From an uncultured Opitutia bacterium (GTDB lineage: Bacteria > Verrucomicrobiota > Verrucomicrobiia > Opitutales > UBA953), in assembly GCA_903868455.1 (NCBI GenBank), contig CAIPVK010000167.1, forward strand, positions 1 through 6,830: a stretch of 6,830 nt of DNA, in the 5' to 3' direction. The position numbers and the translations under genes are program-made. Shown here one piece after another: positions 1 to 6,473 of the stretch. The notes beneath the pieces are model-generated. The model was not told where the DNA came from. It ran no database searches and was given only the letters and a program-made list of their open reading frames with translations. Positions within the stretch are counted from its first letter, which is position 1. Each line of letters starts with the position of its first letter.

Positions 1-1215
<1,215 letters not shown>

Positions 1216-1218
1216 CCC

Positions 1219-2124
1219 ATGATCGGCAAGGCCCTGAGACGCGGCAGGTCGAGGTCCGAGATGACCTTCCTCGAGCACGTCGAGGACCTGCGGCGCTCGG
1301 TCATCCGGGTCGCCCTGACCTTCGGCCTCGGGTTCCTCGCCTGCCTGGTCTTCTATCGCGAGATCCCCGCCTTCCTCCAGCTCCCGCTCGAGTGGGCGAA
1401 GGCGGCCAGCCCCGAGATGGCGAGCTTCGGCCAGCTCCGCGAGTTCACCTTCATGGGCGTGTGGAACGTCCTGATGTACACGGCGGCCGCGGGCGGCGTC
1501 GGGCTGGCCTCGCCGGTCTTCCTGTACGAGCTGGCGCGCTTCATCGGGCCGGCCCTGACCTCCCGGGAGAAGCGCGGCCTCATCCCCTTCTGCGTGGGCG
1601 CGCTCGTCCTCTTCGTCTCGGGCGCGGCGCTCGCCTTCCTCTTCCTCACGCCGATGTCCATCGTGACCTGGCACCACTTCGCGACCGGCATGGGCCTGGT
1701 CACGGACTGGCAGGGCTCGGACTACTACGGCTTCGTCGTGATGATGTCCCTCCTCACGGGCATCGCCCTCCAGTTCCCCCTCGCCCTCGTCATCCTGATG
1801 TGGCTCGAGCTCGTGCGCCCTCGCACCCTGCTCCGCTCCTGGCGCGGCATGCTCTTCGGCATCGTGGTGCTGGCGGCCGTCATCACCCCGATCGGCGACC
1901 CCATCACCCTCGGCATCCTCTCGGGCCTGCTCTTCCTCCTCTACCTGGCCGCGGTCGGAGTCGGCGCCTCGCTCGTGCGTCGCAAGCGCCTGGCGCGCGG
2001 CGACAGCGCGGAGCCCGAGGACGAGGACCTGCCGGACGACGAGGACGGGGACGGGGACGAAGGCGGCCGCGGCGACGACCCCGCCCCTCCCCGGCCCGGC
2101 GCCGACCTGAGGGCGCTCGACTGA
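1219..2124 (+). CDS. tatC: Sec-independent (twin-arginine) protein translocase subunit TatC
   Basis: TatC is the inner-membrane receptor for twin-arginine signal peptides, which hands folded proteins to TatA/TatB. The 301-residue product opens with the family signature FLEHVEDLRR (17-26, Glu19 matching E. coli Glu15) and has SREKR with Glu117 at the position of E. coli Glu103; both residues take part in signal-peptide binding. Six hydrophobic helices lie near 28-46, 79-104, 121-145, 171-196, 210-224 and 229-252, with the conserved AAVITPIGDPIT at 219-230. Oddities are Gln185 where E. coli has Glu170, LLYL instead of the common LLYE (240-243), and a 44-residue tail with 15 Asp/Glu among residues 262-287. 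The ATG at 1219 is 3 bp after the previous stop, with GAGG at 1207-1210. An ATG at 1261 (Met15, GAGGT at 1251-1255) would give the more usual MTFLEH start and cannot be excluded. No tatA or tatB is nearby. Confidence 0.93.
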   Translation: MIGKALRRGRSRSEMTFLEHVEDLRRSVIRVALTFGLGFLACLVFYREIPAFLQLPLEWAKAASPEMASFGQLREFTFMGVWNVLMYTAAAGGVGLASPVFLYELARFIGPALTSREKRGLIPFCVGALVLFVSGAALAFLFLTPMSIVTWHHFATGMGLVTDWQGSDYYGFVVMMSLLTGIALQFPLALVILMWLELVRPRTLLRSWRGMLFGIVVLAAVITPIGDPITLGILSGLLFLLYLAAVGVGASLVRRKRLARGDSAEPEDEDLPDDEDGDGDEGGRGDDPAPPRPGADLRALD

Positions 2125-2130
2125 TCCGGC

Positions 2131-3135
2131 TCAGGGCCTGAAGCGGTGCTCGACGTCGGGGCTCACCTTGCCGTCGGCCCCGCACGCCCCGCAGGGATCG
2201 CGGGCGTCCTGGATCTTCCCGGGCACGCGTCGGCGCAGGTAACCCAAGCCGTTGCAGGCGCGGCAATCCCGCTCGACGGGGAGGACGGCGGCGAGCGCGG
2301 CGCCCGAGGCGACGGCCTTGCGGAAGGCCTCGCGCGTCGGCTCGTCGTCGGGCAGGACGGGGGACTCGACGTAACCCGCGCGCCGTAGGGTGATGCGGCG
2401 ACCGGCGGCGGGCGGCACCTCGCAGTCGAAGCGCAGGTCGAAGGTGCCCACGCGGAGCGCGGTGACGGCGACCGTGTCGCCGACCTTGCCCCGCCCGTCC
2501 GCCAGAACCAGCACGGCCTGGAAGCCGGGGGCGGCGGCGCGCGCGGGATCGGCGGGGGCGGAGAGGACCTCGACACGCGCGTCGCCGACCAGCCAACGAC
2601 CCTCGCCGAGGTCCTGGAGGAGTCGGCAACGGAGGGCCTCCGGCCGGGTCGGCAGGCGCTCGAAGCCCTCCCCGACCCGGCGATGCTGCTGGCGGAAGGC
2701 CTGCCAGGCGGCCGCGAAGCGGGCGGGCGTCTCGACCTTGGCGAGGGGATGGCCGATGGACGAGAGGCGGAACTCGACGGCCTCCTTCGCCCAGCCGTCG
2801 GGCGAGAGGGGGCGGACCTCCACGGGCCGGATGCGCACGCCGACATCCGCCTCGGGCTTGGGCTTGGGTTTGTCGGCCGCCCCGGAGGATCCGGGGGCGA
2901 AGGGGTCCTCGGGCTCGGTCGGCTTGGGCTTCTCCTCCGCCGACCCGCCCTGCTTGGGCGCGAAGGGATCCTCGGGCTCGGCCTGGGGCTTGCCCTGCCC
3001 CTGAGGCTCGGCCGGCCGGGCCGGCTCGGTCTCGAGGGCGGAGGCGCGGCGACCGAAGAGCGAGGTGGCCTGCGCGGGAAGATCGGCGGCCGCCAGGGCG
3101 GCGATCACGGCGAGCAAACCGACGCGAGGCGACAT
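2131..3135 (-). CDS. Secreted protein of unknown function with Pro/Glu-rich repeat linker and C-terminal DnaJ-like zinc module
   Basis: I do not recognise a named family for the whole 334-residue protein. Residues 1-23 look like a Sec signal peptide: Arg4, a hydrophobic run at 5-17, then a likely AQA cleavage site at 21-23. Residues 35-96 are a low-complexity linker rich in Pro, Glu and Lys with two copies of EPEDPFAP (53-60 and 74-81) and a KPKPKP run. Residues about 98-280 form a folded-looking region without clear motifs, probably beta-rich. The C terminus carries CRACNGLG (291-298) and CGACGADG (315-322), two CxxCxGxG-type elements like those in the DnaJ central domain, probably binding one zinc ion. 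There is no J-domain, so this is not a DnaJ chaperone. Secreted proteins with such modules occur in planctomycetes (recollection). It is transcribed alone, converging on tatC with 6 bp between stops. No Shine-Dalgarno precedes the ATG. Function unknown. Confidence 0.85.
   Translation of the reverse strand: MSPRVGLLAVIAALAAADLPAQATSLFGRRASALETEPARPAEPQGQGKPQAEPEDPFAPKQGGSAEEKPKPTEPEDPFAPGSSGAADKPKPKPEADVGVRIRPVEVRPLSPDGWAKEAVEFRLSSIGHPLAKVETPARFAAAWQAFRQQHRRVGEGFERLPTRPEALRCRLLQDLGEGRWLVGDARVEVLSAPADPARAAAPGFQAVLVLADGRGKVGDTVAVTALRVGTFDLRFDCEVPPAAGRRITLRRAGYVESPVLPDDEPTREAFRKAVASGAALAAVLPVERDCRACNGLGYLRRRVPGKIQDARDPCGACGADGKVSPDVEHRFRP
2893..2979 (-). repeat. Two-copy 24-bp direct repeat encoding EPEDPFAP
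   Basis: The units are at 2956-2979 and 2893-2916 (minus-strand reading), 63 bp or 21 codons apart, each encoding Glu-Pro-Glu-Asp-Pro-Phe-Ala-Pro. The flanking residues are also Lys/Pro-rich (KPKP). The repeat lies in the linker between signal peptide and folded region, and looks like a small in-frame internal duplication. Confidence 0.8.
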
Positions 3136-3141
3136 GCCGGG

Positions 3142-3170
3142 ATGCTAGGCGGAATCCCCCGGGTGTTGAA
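3142..3170 (-). promoter_or_regulatory. Possible sigma70-like promoter for the secreted zinc-module protein
   Basis: On the minus strand, TTCAAC (3165-3170) and TAGCAT (3142-3147) are separated by 17 nt. The -10 match is 4 of 6 and the -35 match only 3 of 6. The -10 ends 6 nt before the ATG at 3135, so transcription would begin at about the start codon, giving a leaderless message. This would agree with the absence of a Shine-Dalgarno. It is a weak match within an 86-bp divergent region that must also serve the polyprenyl synthase gene, for which I found no convincing promoter. Confidence 0.22.
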
Positions 3171-3221
3171 GCCTATTGCACGCGGGCTTGCCCCGACGGC
3201 GGCTCCCCGCACGTTCGCTCC

Positions 3222-4190
3222 ATGGCCCAAGCCCCCGAGTTTCCCGAGCTCGCCCCGCACCGCGCGGCGCTGCGGGACTTCCTCGCCGGGCAGGTGGACG
3301 CCTTCGAGCCCGAGCTGCGGCCGATGGTCCGCGACGTGCTCGCCCACCCGGGCAAGCTGCTGCGCCCCACGCTCGCCTTCGCCTCGGCGTTCGACGGCGC
3401 CACGCCCTCGCCCGAGGTCGTGCGCGGCGCGGCCGTGGTCGAGCTCGTCCACCTCGCCACGCTCGTCCACGACGACGTGCTCGACGGGGCCGACCAGCGC
3501 CACGGTTCGGACACCCCCAACCGCACGCACGGCGCCCACGCCGCCATCCTCTTCGGGGACGCCCTCTTCGCCCACGCGCTCGTGCTCGCCGCCGAGCTCC
3601 CCACGCCCGACCTCTGCCGCCTCGTCGCCACCGGCGCCCGCGAGGTCTGCTCGGGCGAGGTCTGCCAGACCTTCTCGCGCGGCCAGGCGGACCTCGCCAT
3701 GGCCGACTACCGCCGGCACATCCGCCTGAAGACCGCCGAGCTCTTCGTCGCCGCCTGCCGCGCCGGGTCGCAGCTCTCGGGCATGCCCGCCGGCTCCCCC
3801 CATCAGGAGGGGTGCGCCGCCTTCGCCCTGGCTCTCGGCATCGCCTACCAAATCTACGACGACCTGGCCGACATGCTCCTGAGCAGCGCCAGCGCCGGCA
3901 AGACGCTCGGGACGGACGTCGCCAGCGGCAAGCTCACCCTGCCCGCCCTGCTCGAGCGGGAGCGCTCCGGGCCCGAGGCCGTGCGCCGCCTGCTCGCCGG
4001 CGAGGACCCGCGCGCCGTCATCGCCCCCGCCACGTGGCGGGCCTGCCTCGACCAGCTCGAGTCCGAGATCGCCGCCGCGGAGCGCGCCCTGGCCCCGCTG
4101 GCCAGCGCCCCCGGCACGCCCCTCCTGCTCCGCCTCACGACCTTCCTGCGGGCCGCGGCCGCCAAGGTGGGCGCCCAGGCGCCGCGCTGA
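3222..4190 (+). CDS. Polyprenyl diphosphate synthase (trans-isoprenyl diphosphate synthase, long-chain type)
   Basis: This 322-residue enzyme, the family's usual length, condenses isopentenyl diphosphate onto an allylic diphosphate to build all-trans prenyl chains for quinone side chains or other isoprenoids. The first aspartate-rich motif is DDVLD (Asp84, Asp85, Asp88) and the second is DDLAD in YQIYDDLADM (Asp213, Asp214, Asp217); both bind the Mg-diphosphate. KLLRP (45-49) replaces the common GGKRLRP, keeping the Arg-Pro pair, and KTLGTDVASGKLTLPALL matches the conserved GK...GN/TD...GK.TLP block. The fifth residue before the first motif is Ala79. A small residue there, rather than the aromatic of short-chain enzymes, favours a long product (C30 or more); this is inference. 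The ATG at 3222 is the only plausible start, since no in-frame ATG, GTG or TTG occurs just upstream, and it lacks a clear Shine-Dalgarno. The stop overlaps a small downstream ORF by 1 nt. Confidence 0.93.
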   Translation: MAQAPEFPELAPHRAALRDFLAGQVDAFEPELRPMVRDVLAHPGKLLRPTLAFASAFDGATPSPEVVRGAAVVELVHLATLVHDDVLDGADQRHGSDTPNRTHGAHAAILFGDALFAHALVLAAELPTPDLCRLVATGAREVCSGEVCQTFSRGQADLAMADYRRHIRLKTAELFVAACRAGSQLSGMPAGSPHQEGCAAFALALGIAYQIYDDLADMLLSSASAGKTLGTDVASGKLTLPALLERERSGPEAVRRLLAGEDPRAVIAPATWRACLDQLESEIAAAERALAPLASAPGTPLLLRLTTFLRAAAAKVGAQAPR

Positions 4191-4294
4191 TGGCGCTCGG
4201 CGAGCTCACCCCGGGCGACCGGCGCGTGCTGCGGCGCCTCCTCGCGTTCCTCGCGCTCGCCGCCGCCTGCCTGCTGGCCTGGCGGGCGGGCTGA
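4190..4294 (+). CDS. Small 34-residue single-pass membrane protein, translationally coupled
   Basis: The stop of the polyprenyl synthase (TGA, 4188-4190) shares its A with an ATG at 4190, giving a TGATG overlap typical of translational coupling. The 34-codon frame encodes a short polar head with a basic stretch (GDRRVLRR, 9-16), then a hydrophobic segment LLAFLALAAACLLAW (17-31) and Arg-Ala-Gly. This would make one membrane helix with the basic side cytoplasmic (positive-inside rule). A small hairpin (GGCGC-CCAG-GCGCC, 4170-4183) precedes the overlap. The ORF ends 1 bp before the stop of the opposing DUF192 gene and fills the gap exactly. I know of no family for it. It may be real or a chance frame in GC-rich DNA; the overlap, the coherent helix and the lack of spare sequence favour real. 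Confidence 0.5.
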   Translation: MALGELTPGDRRVLRRLLAFLALAAACLLAWRAG

Positions 4295-4295
4295 G

Positions 4296-4811
4296 TCAGA
4301 GGCCGAGCTTGGTCGGGCTGAAGCCGCGGAGCCGGACGGCGTTGACCACCTCGTAGAGGTCGAGCCGGGCGCCGACGGCGATGCCGGACTCGGCGAACCA
4401 CCCTTGGCGCATCTCGAGGGCGAAGCGGACCTGGTCCGACTGCGACTCGGTCACGGCCGTGTCCTGGGCGCGCATGACGCGGACCTCGAGCAGGCGGCCC
4501 TCGCGGTCGAAGAACCCGATGTCGAGGTCGGCCGGCGTGTCCTTCATCCAGAAGCGCGCGCGAACGGGCAGGGGATTGACGAAGAGCATGCCCTCGCCGT
4601 TGGCGAGCTGCTCGCCCATCAGCCCCTGGGCGCGCTCGGTCTCGGTCAGGGCCACCCGGGCCATGAAGGGCTTGCCGTCGAGGCGGAGCGGGTAGGCGGT
4701 CGAGAACGGCTGGCCGGAGAAGAAGGAAGGCGGCGGGGTGGGCGCCGCCTTCTCGGGCTTGCAACCGAGTCCGAGGCAGACCACCGAGAGCAGGAGCGCG
4801 GCGCGACGCAT
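4296..4811 (-). CDS. Exported DUF192 family protein, possibly a lipoprotein
   Basis: The 171-residue product starts with a signal sequence (Arg2-Arg3, hydrophobic 4-16) ending at Cys17 in LGLGC. The residues before the Cys (Gly, Leu, Gly) fit the lipobox imperfectly, so lipid attachment is possible rather than clear. A short Pro-rich linker (24-28) leads into a full DUF192 domain with its hallmarks: TETERAQGLMG (56-66), GMLF (74-77), FWMKDT (87-92), LDIGFF (96-101), then a block resembling the family's yvLE..~G (FALEMRQGW) and gi..G..LDL. DUF192 proteins are small beta-barrel-like exported proteins whose biochemical role is not established. I chose the ATG at 4811 over an in-frame TTG at 4847, because the ATG places the Arg-Arg directly before the hydrophobic core. 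Upstream is a divergent methyltransferase gene with 47 bp between starts; downstream is the convergent small membrane ORF, 1 bp away. Confidence 0.9.
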   Translation of the reverse strand: MRRAALLLSVVCLGLGCKPEKAAPTPPPSFFSGQPFSTAYPLRLDGKPFMARVALTETERAQGLMGEQLANGEGMLFVNPLPVRARFWMKDTPADLDIGFFDREGRLLEVRVMRAQDTAVTESQSDQVRFALEMRQGWFAESGIAVGARLDLYEVVNAVRLRGFSPTKLGL

Positions 4812-4819
4812 GGACGCGC

Positions 4820-4847
4820 AACCTAGGAGCGCCACGGAGACCCGCAA
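4820..4847 (-). promoter_or_regulatory. Possible promoter for the DUF192 gene, close to its start codon
   Basis: On the minus strand, TTGCGG (4842-4847) and TAGGTT (4820-4825) are 16 nt apart. Each matches the sigma70 consensus only partly. The -10-like element ends 8 nt before the ATG at 4811, so a transcript would be nearly leaderless, consistent with no visible Shine-Dalgarno. Weak evidence by itself. Confidence 0.2.
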
Positions 4848-4858
4848 GACCTTACGGC

Positions 4859-5566
4859 ATGAACCCCACCGACGCCGCCCGCCACTGGCACGACCCCGCG
4901 ACCGCCCTGCGCTACGCCCGGGCGGCCGCGCGGGTCGGCCTCTGGCGCAGCGAGCGCCTGCTCGCGGAGCGACACCTGGCCAAGGACGCGCCCGTGCTCG
5001 AGCTCGGCTGCGGCGCGGGCCGCGTCGCGCTCGGCCTCTGGCGGGAGGGGTGGACGGCGGTCGAGCCGACGGACCTCTCCCCCGGGATGGTCGGGCTCGC
5101 CGAAGGCGTGCTCGCCGAGGCGGGTTGCCCCTTCCGGCCCCGCGTCGCCGACGCCACCGCCCTGCCCTTCCCCGACGGCGCCTTCGCCGGGGCGATCTTC
5201 GCCTTCAACGGCCTCATGTGCATCCCCGGCCGCGCGCTCCGGGCCCGGGCCTTGGCCGAGATCCGCCGCGTCCTGCGCCCCGGCGCCGCCCTCCTCCTGA
5301 CCGCGCACGACCGGCTGACCGGACCGAACCGGGACCACTGGCTCGCGGCCGTCGCGCCGGCGGGGGGCGAGCTGGGGGACCGTTGGCACGAGTCCGAGAC
5401 CGGTCCCGTCTTCATCCACGCCAGCACGGAGGCGGAGGGTCGCGGTGAGCTCGAGGCGGCCGGCTTCAAGGTGGCCCTCAGCGCGATGCGCTCGGAGCTG
5501 GCCGACGAGCCCCCGGAGGTCCGGGAGTTCTCCGACGACACGCGCTGGTTCGTCGCCCTGGCCTGA
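4859..5566 (+). CDS. Class I SAM-dependent methyltransferase (Methyltransf_11/25 type), substrate unknown
   Basis: The 235-residue protein has a Rossmann-like methyltransferase core: motif I VLELGCGAGR (46-55) for the SAM glycine loop, an acidic residue after strand 2 (VEPTDLS, Glu69/Asp72) for the ribose, VADATALPFPDGAF (96-109) with Asp98 near the adenine, and the post-motif block EIRRVLRPGAALLLT, which resembles UbiE and related enzymes. The N terminus (1-40) is helical with many Arg and Ala, including WHDPATALRYARAA. The C-terminal half probably forms the substrate lid and does not identify the acceptor. It is soluble, with no signal or membrane segment. The ATG at 4859 starts 47 bp from the divergent DUF192 start; no Shine-Dalgarno lies at the usual distance (GGAGA at 4836-4840 is 18 nt away). 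The stop is followed by a strong hairpin. It could act on a small molecule, quinone or lipid; the sequence does not decide. Confidence 0.88.
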   Translation: MNPTDAARHWHDPATALRYARAAARVGLWRSERLLAERHLAKDAPVLELGCGAGRVALGLWREGWTAVEPTDLSPGMVGLAEGVLAEAGCPFRPRVADATALPFPDGAFAGAIFAFNGLMCIPGRALRARALAEIRRVLRPGAALLLTAHDRLTGPNRDHWLAAVAPAGGELGDRWHESETGPVFIHASTEAEGRGELEAAGFKVALSAMRSELADEPPEVREFSDDTRWFVALA

Positions 5567-5574
5567 CAACGGAA

Positions 5575-5596
5575 GGGGCGTCCCGCAGGACGCCCC
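5575..5596. terminator. Bidirectional hairpin terminator between convergent genes
   Basis: A perfect 9-bp GC-rich stem, GGGGCGTCC (5575-5583) and GGACGCCCC (5588-5596), with loop CGCA, lies in the 53-bp gap between the methyltransferase stop and the opposing Bax-inhibitor-like stop. Neither side has a strong T run: GTTC follows on plus, TTCCGTTGT on minus. It may terminate both transcripts, but weakly as an intrinsic terminator, or act as an mRNA 3'-end stabiliser. Confidence 0.6.
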
Positions 5597-5619
5597 GTTC
5601 ACACGCCACGCCGGCCCGC

Positions 5620-6357
5620 TCAGTCGCGGCGCTGGAGGAAGAGGCGGATGACGTAGAAGAGCAGCGTGACGAAGGCCGCGAAGAGCGCGAAGCCCGCCTC
5701 GAGGTCCTGGTCGGTCGAGAACTGGGTGCGGACCTGCCAGGTCTGGTAGAGGACGGCGGTCGCCATGAGGGCGATCATCGCGAGCGAGAACCAGACGCCG
5801 AGGCCCGTGCCCATGAAGGCGGCGACGACCACGACGCCCAGGGCGCCGAAGGAGCCGACCACGAGGACGGTGCGGAGGAAGGAGAAGTCGGCCTGGGTGA
5901 CGAAGGCGGCGACGGTCAGGCCGAGGACGAGGGCGCCGGTCACGGCGCAGGCGGGCAGGAGGATCTCCATCGGGCGACCCTCGGTCCTGATGAGGACCAT
6001 GAGGATGAGGGGGATGAAGATCGCGACCTCCAGGAGGATGTAGCCGAGGAAGCCGGCGAGCTTCACCGGGCGGGAGGCCTGGGAATAGACCGCCGACTGG
6101 GCGACGGAGGTGCCGAGCCAGAAGACGCCGAGCAGGACGAGCATGGCCCAGCCGCCGAGCGACTCGAACAGGCCGCCCATCGCCTGGGCATAGTGGAAGG
6201 CGACGGGACCCGAGCCCACGGGGAGGGCGAAGGAGGCCCAGAGGAGGGCGCCGAACAGCGCGAAGGCGGCGGCGACCGTCAGGTAGGTGCGGCGGTAGAA
6301 GGACGCGCGCTCGGTGGGAGCGGCATCGGCGACGACGAAGGGATTGGCTTCGGACAT
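5620..6357 (-). CDS. Bax inhibitor-1/YbhL-like (TMBIM superfamily) integral membrane protein
   Basis: The 245-residue product has a polar N terminus (1-22, ending SFYRRTY) and seven hydrophobic helices, near 25-45, 68-90, 98-122, 132-153, 160-181, 187-204 and 218-240. It ends in a basic tail (Arg238, Arg243, Arg244), the family pattern. Recognisable blocks are GYILLEVAIFIPLI (105-118), FVTQADFSFLRTVL (152-165), LGVWFSLAMIAL (186-197) and VLYQTWQV (202-209). Bacterial homologues such as YetJ are pH-dependent calcium leak channels with a pair of aspartates in helices 6 and 7. Here those positions appear to be Gln205 (YQT rather than YDT) and Ala228, so that gating mechanism is doubtful. The N-terminal pattern and YQT resemble planctomycete members I remember. 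The ATG at 6357 has no Shine-Dalgarno but sits 9 nt from a promoter-like element. It is a single-gene unit with its terminator shared at 5575-5596. Confidence 0.85.
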   Translation of the reverse strand: MSEANPFVVADAAPTERASFYRRTYLTVAAAFALFGALLWASFALPVGSGPVAFHYAQAMGGLFESLGGWAMLVLLGVFWLGTSVAQSAVYSQASRPVKLAGFLGYILLEVAIFIPLILMVLIRTEGRPMEILLPACAVTGALVLGLTVAAFVTQADFSFLRTVLVVGSFGALGVVVVAAFMGTGLGVWFSLAMIALMATAVLYQTWQVRTQFSTDQDLEAGFALFAAFVTLLFYVIRLFLQRRD

Positions 6358-6366
6358 GATGGGGAC

Positions 6367-6394
6367 ACTTTGGGGCGCCGAGGCGGGGTGTCAA
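6367..6394 (-). promoter_or_regulatory. Probable promoter of the Bax-inhibitor-like gene
   Basis: On the minus strand there is a perfect -35 hexamer TTGACA (6389-6394), then 16 nt, then CAAAGT (6367-6372), a poor -10 (3 of 6). The start point would be about 6360, only a few bases before the ATG at 6357, giving an almost leaderless transcript. The exact -35 in such GC-rich DNA is the main support. Confidence 0.35.
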
Positions 6395-6405
6395 CGCAGG
6401 CGGCT

Positions 6406-6430
6406 TCTGGGTAATAGACCCCAGATGGGG
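6406..6430. promoter_or_regulatory. Inverted repeats in the divergent region upstream of the response regulator; possible operator
   Basis: A perfect 6-bp inverted repeat, TCTGGG (6406-6411) and CCCAGA (6420-6425), flanks an AT-rich 8-bp core containing TAATAG (6412-6417), which could serve as a plus-strand -10 element. It overlaps a second small palindrome, CCCC-AGAT-GGGG (6419-6430). It lies in the 116-bp gap between divergent genes. A binding site for a dimeric regulator, perhaps the neighbouring response regulator itself, is possible; no known consensus was recognised. Confidence 0.28.
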
Positions 6431-6454
6431 ACGCTTGCCGCCCCGGCGGGGACC

Positions 6455-6462
6455 GGAGGTGA
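6455..6462 (+). promoter_or_regulatory. Strong Shine-Dalgarno for the response regulator
   Basis: GGAGGTGA lies 11 nt before the ATG at 6474. It is the only near-consensus ribosome binding site in the window and fixes this start, including the Arg/Pro-rich leader that precedes the receiver domain. Confidence 0.6.
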
Positions 6463-6473
6463 ATCCCCCTGCC

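Noticed and set aside
2129..2144. Palindrome TCAGGGCCTGA at the tatC convergent junction as a terminator
   Set aside because: A usable loop leaves only a 4-bp stem and no T run follows on either strand.
3176..4189. Plus-strand frame running into the small 34-codon ORF, read as one 372-residue protein
   Set aside because: The upstream part is an off-frame shadow of the polyprenyl synthase with Arg/Pro-rich composition. Only the last 34 codons, after the TGATG overlap, look protein-like.
4809..4847. TTG at 4847 as the DUF192 start
   Set aside because: It would put 12 extra residues before an already complete signal peptide; the ATG at 4811 gives a standard basic N-region and hydrophobic core.
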